DNA of 40,144 nt from assembly GCA_946623785.1 (NCBI GenBank), contig CAMORM010000009.1:1-40144 (forward strand), in the 5' to 3' direction. Each line of letters opens with the position of its first letter. The first letter of the stretch is position 1. The stretch comes from an uncultured Verrucomicrobiota bacterium (GTDB lineage: Bacteria; Verrucomicrobiota; Kiritimatiellia; RFP12; UBA1067). This document shows positions 39,526 to 40,144 of the stretch, in pieces. The notes beneath the pieces are model-generated. The model was not told where the DNA came from. It ran no database searches and worked only from the letters and a program-made list of their open reading frames with translations. Made by a program: the position numbers and the translations under genes.

Positions 39526-40144
39526 ATGGACTTTGTTATGATGCAAGCGGTTTATTACCGCACTGTAGAACTATCGCAAATTGAGGTTGCGGTATTGTTC
39601 GCATTAGCGGGTGCGGCAAAGGATAGCAAGACCAACCCTTCGCCCTCGCTGAATACTATAGCGCATCGGACTGCACTATGCAGAAGATCCGTGAGTCGTG
39701 GTATCAAGTCGCTTGAGGCCAAGGGCATTATTGCAGTTAGAAAGCGGGCGACAGAGCATGGGAAATTGTGCAATGAGTACTGTGTGGATTGTACCACGCT
39801 TAAGGCGAGTGTTCCTAATGACTGTAAGTCCAATGTGGACTATGAGTCCAACTATAATAAGAGTCTTAATATGAGTCTTAATAATACCAACTATGTAATA
39901 TGTAGTAAGACTCAAGGGGGGCTTGAGGGCGATGCCGAGGAAGAAAGCAAACCCAAAGAGAAAACCCATGCCCGTAAGACCGAACCGAGAAACCTTGAAG
40001 AGATATTCGCGGTGCTCCGCAAGGAATTCAAGCAAGAATATCCGGGAATGGGAAAGTACATAGATAGGATTGTATCTACCGAATTCCACGGGGGAGAACT
40101 GCCCGAGAAGTTGCTAAAGGAGCTGCGCGAGCAAGAGTTAAAGG
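39526..40144 (+). CDS. Replication-initiator-like protein with N-terminal HTH, cut off by the window end
   Basis: The frame is open from ATG 39526 to the last base (206 codons, no stop). It has no strong ribosome binding site; ATG 39538 and 39541 are alternatives. Residues about 10-95 form a winged helix-turn-helix of the HTH_36 kind found in phage and plasmid replication proteins: VYYRTVELSQIEVAVLFALA, PSLNTIAHRTALCRRSVSRG, and IKSLEAKGIIAVRKR. Residues 100-150 are a Ser/Asn/Lys-rich linker whose DNA holds GAGTC repeats. Then comes a Lys/Glu-rich stretch and LEEIFAVLRKEFKQEYPGMG, after which the window ends. By analogy with lambda O it may bind the repeats inside its own gene to start replication. 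The family assignment is by pattern only. Confidence 0.72.
   Translation, partial: MDFVMMQAVYYRTVELSQIEVAVLFALAGAAKDSKTNPSPSLNTIAHRTALCRRSVSRGIKSLEAKGIIAVRKRATEHGKLCNEYCVDCTTLKASVPNDCKSNVDYESNYNKSLNMSLNNTNYVICSKTQGGLEGDAEEESKPKEKTHARKTEPRNLEEIFAVLRKEFKQEYPGMGKYIDRIVSTEFHGGELPEKLLKELREQELK
39823..39915. repeat. Cluster of (T)ATGAGTC-TTAA-like repeats, possible iterons
   Basis: Copies: TGTAAGTCCAA (39823-39833), TATGAGTCCAA (39841-39851), TAAGAGTCTTAA (39858-39869), TATGAGTCTTAA (39870-39881), and an inverted TAAGACTCAA (39906-39915). The third and fourth are adjacent 12-bp units differing at two bases. Four of the five contain a GANTC site. They lie within the linker-coding part of the HTH gene and the surrounding sequence is AT-rich. 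Confidence 0.6.

Larger units (their letters stand above)
36112..40144. mobile_element. Probable integrated element next to tRNA-Val (left part only)
   Basis: From the tRNA terminator onwards the sequence is visibly less GC-rich, most genes reverse strand, known housekeeping families stop, and a replication-initiator-like HTH gene appears. Together these fit a phage, plasmid-like or ICE-type insertion at the 3' end of a tRNA gene, a common target of tyrosine recombinases. No integrase, second tRNA 3'-end copy or structural phage gene is inside the window, so the type of element and its right end are unknown. Confidence 0.55.

Noticed and set aside
39329-39541. Plus-strand 70-codon frame before the HTH gene
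   Set aside because: It contains the rightward promoter and lies upstream of the transcript start, so it cannot be expressed from it; no ribosome binding site.
36112-40144. CRISPR array or transposon inverted repeats in the element
   Set aside because: No regularly spaced repeats of 24-37 nt, and no terminal inverted repeats or transposase found by reading both strands.

Overview
This window looks like a chromosomal segment of a Gram-negative bacterium of the PVC group, most likely a gut-type Kiritimatiellota. That placement is an inference from gene content: WbsX/GH99-like secreted enzymes, a fused rpiB-glyA gene, an LA_2272-type repeat protein, and LptE-, BamD- and TatA-like envelope proteins. 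Bases 1 to about 36,100 are GC-rich and densely packed, with many ATGA or GTGA overlaps, and nearly all genes lie on the + strand. After a tRNA-Val gene at 35,996-36,072 the sequence becomes less GC-rich, most genes switch to the - strand, and familiar families disappear. I read 36,112 to the end as the left part of an integrated element.

Layout. 1-7,336: three genes for exported proteins (a beta-helix/adhesin-like protein, a stand-alone WbsX/GH99-like enzyme, and an SGNH-hydrolase plus GH99-like fusion) that share a homologous 5' cassette. 7,447-12,434: serS, a membrane coiled-coil protein, tgt, yajC and a LysM protein. 12,513-16,425: an nfnA/nfnB-like electron-bifurcating pair followed by BamD-like and LptE-like envelope proteins, closed by a strong terminator. 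16,547-18,058: a Tat-type lipoprotein metallophosphoesterase. 18,170-25,114: rpiB-glyA fusion, a large periplasmic TPR protein, a membrane-anchored vWA protein and a thioredoxin-like protein. 25,187-28,573: CsgG-like protein, tatA, uvrC and a ComF-family protein. 28,662-32,211: surface repeat protein, DUF1015, DUF2062 and a convergent membrane coiled-coil protein. 32,349-34,878: a histidine kinase and NtrC-type regulator pair. 35,004-36,111: an exported protein of unknown function, a terminator overlapping a promoter, and tRNA-Val(CAC) with its own terminator.

The element (36,112-40,144+). A leftward operon of four unrecognised genes (127 aa, about 227 aa interrupted by a probable 1-nt frameshift, 305 aa, 103 aa) runs from a strong - strand promoter at 38,998-39,027. 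A rightward promoter at 39,369-39,398 drives a replication-initiator-like HTH protein that runs off the window and carries GAGTC-core repeats inside its coding sequence, which could be iterons. Between the two promoters lies a run of 21 C. Two of the unknown operon proteins share a WDYII-x-H motif, so they may be related members of an undescribed family. This is the best candidate for something new here.

Promoters are unusually easy to read throughout: TTGNNN, a 17-18 nt spacer, then TATAAT-like boxes often preceded by TTTGG or ATTG. The same architecture is used by host and element genes.
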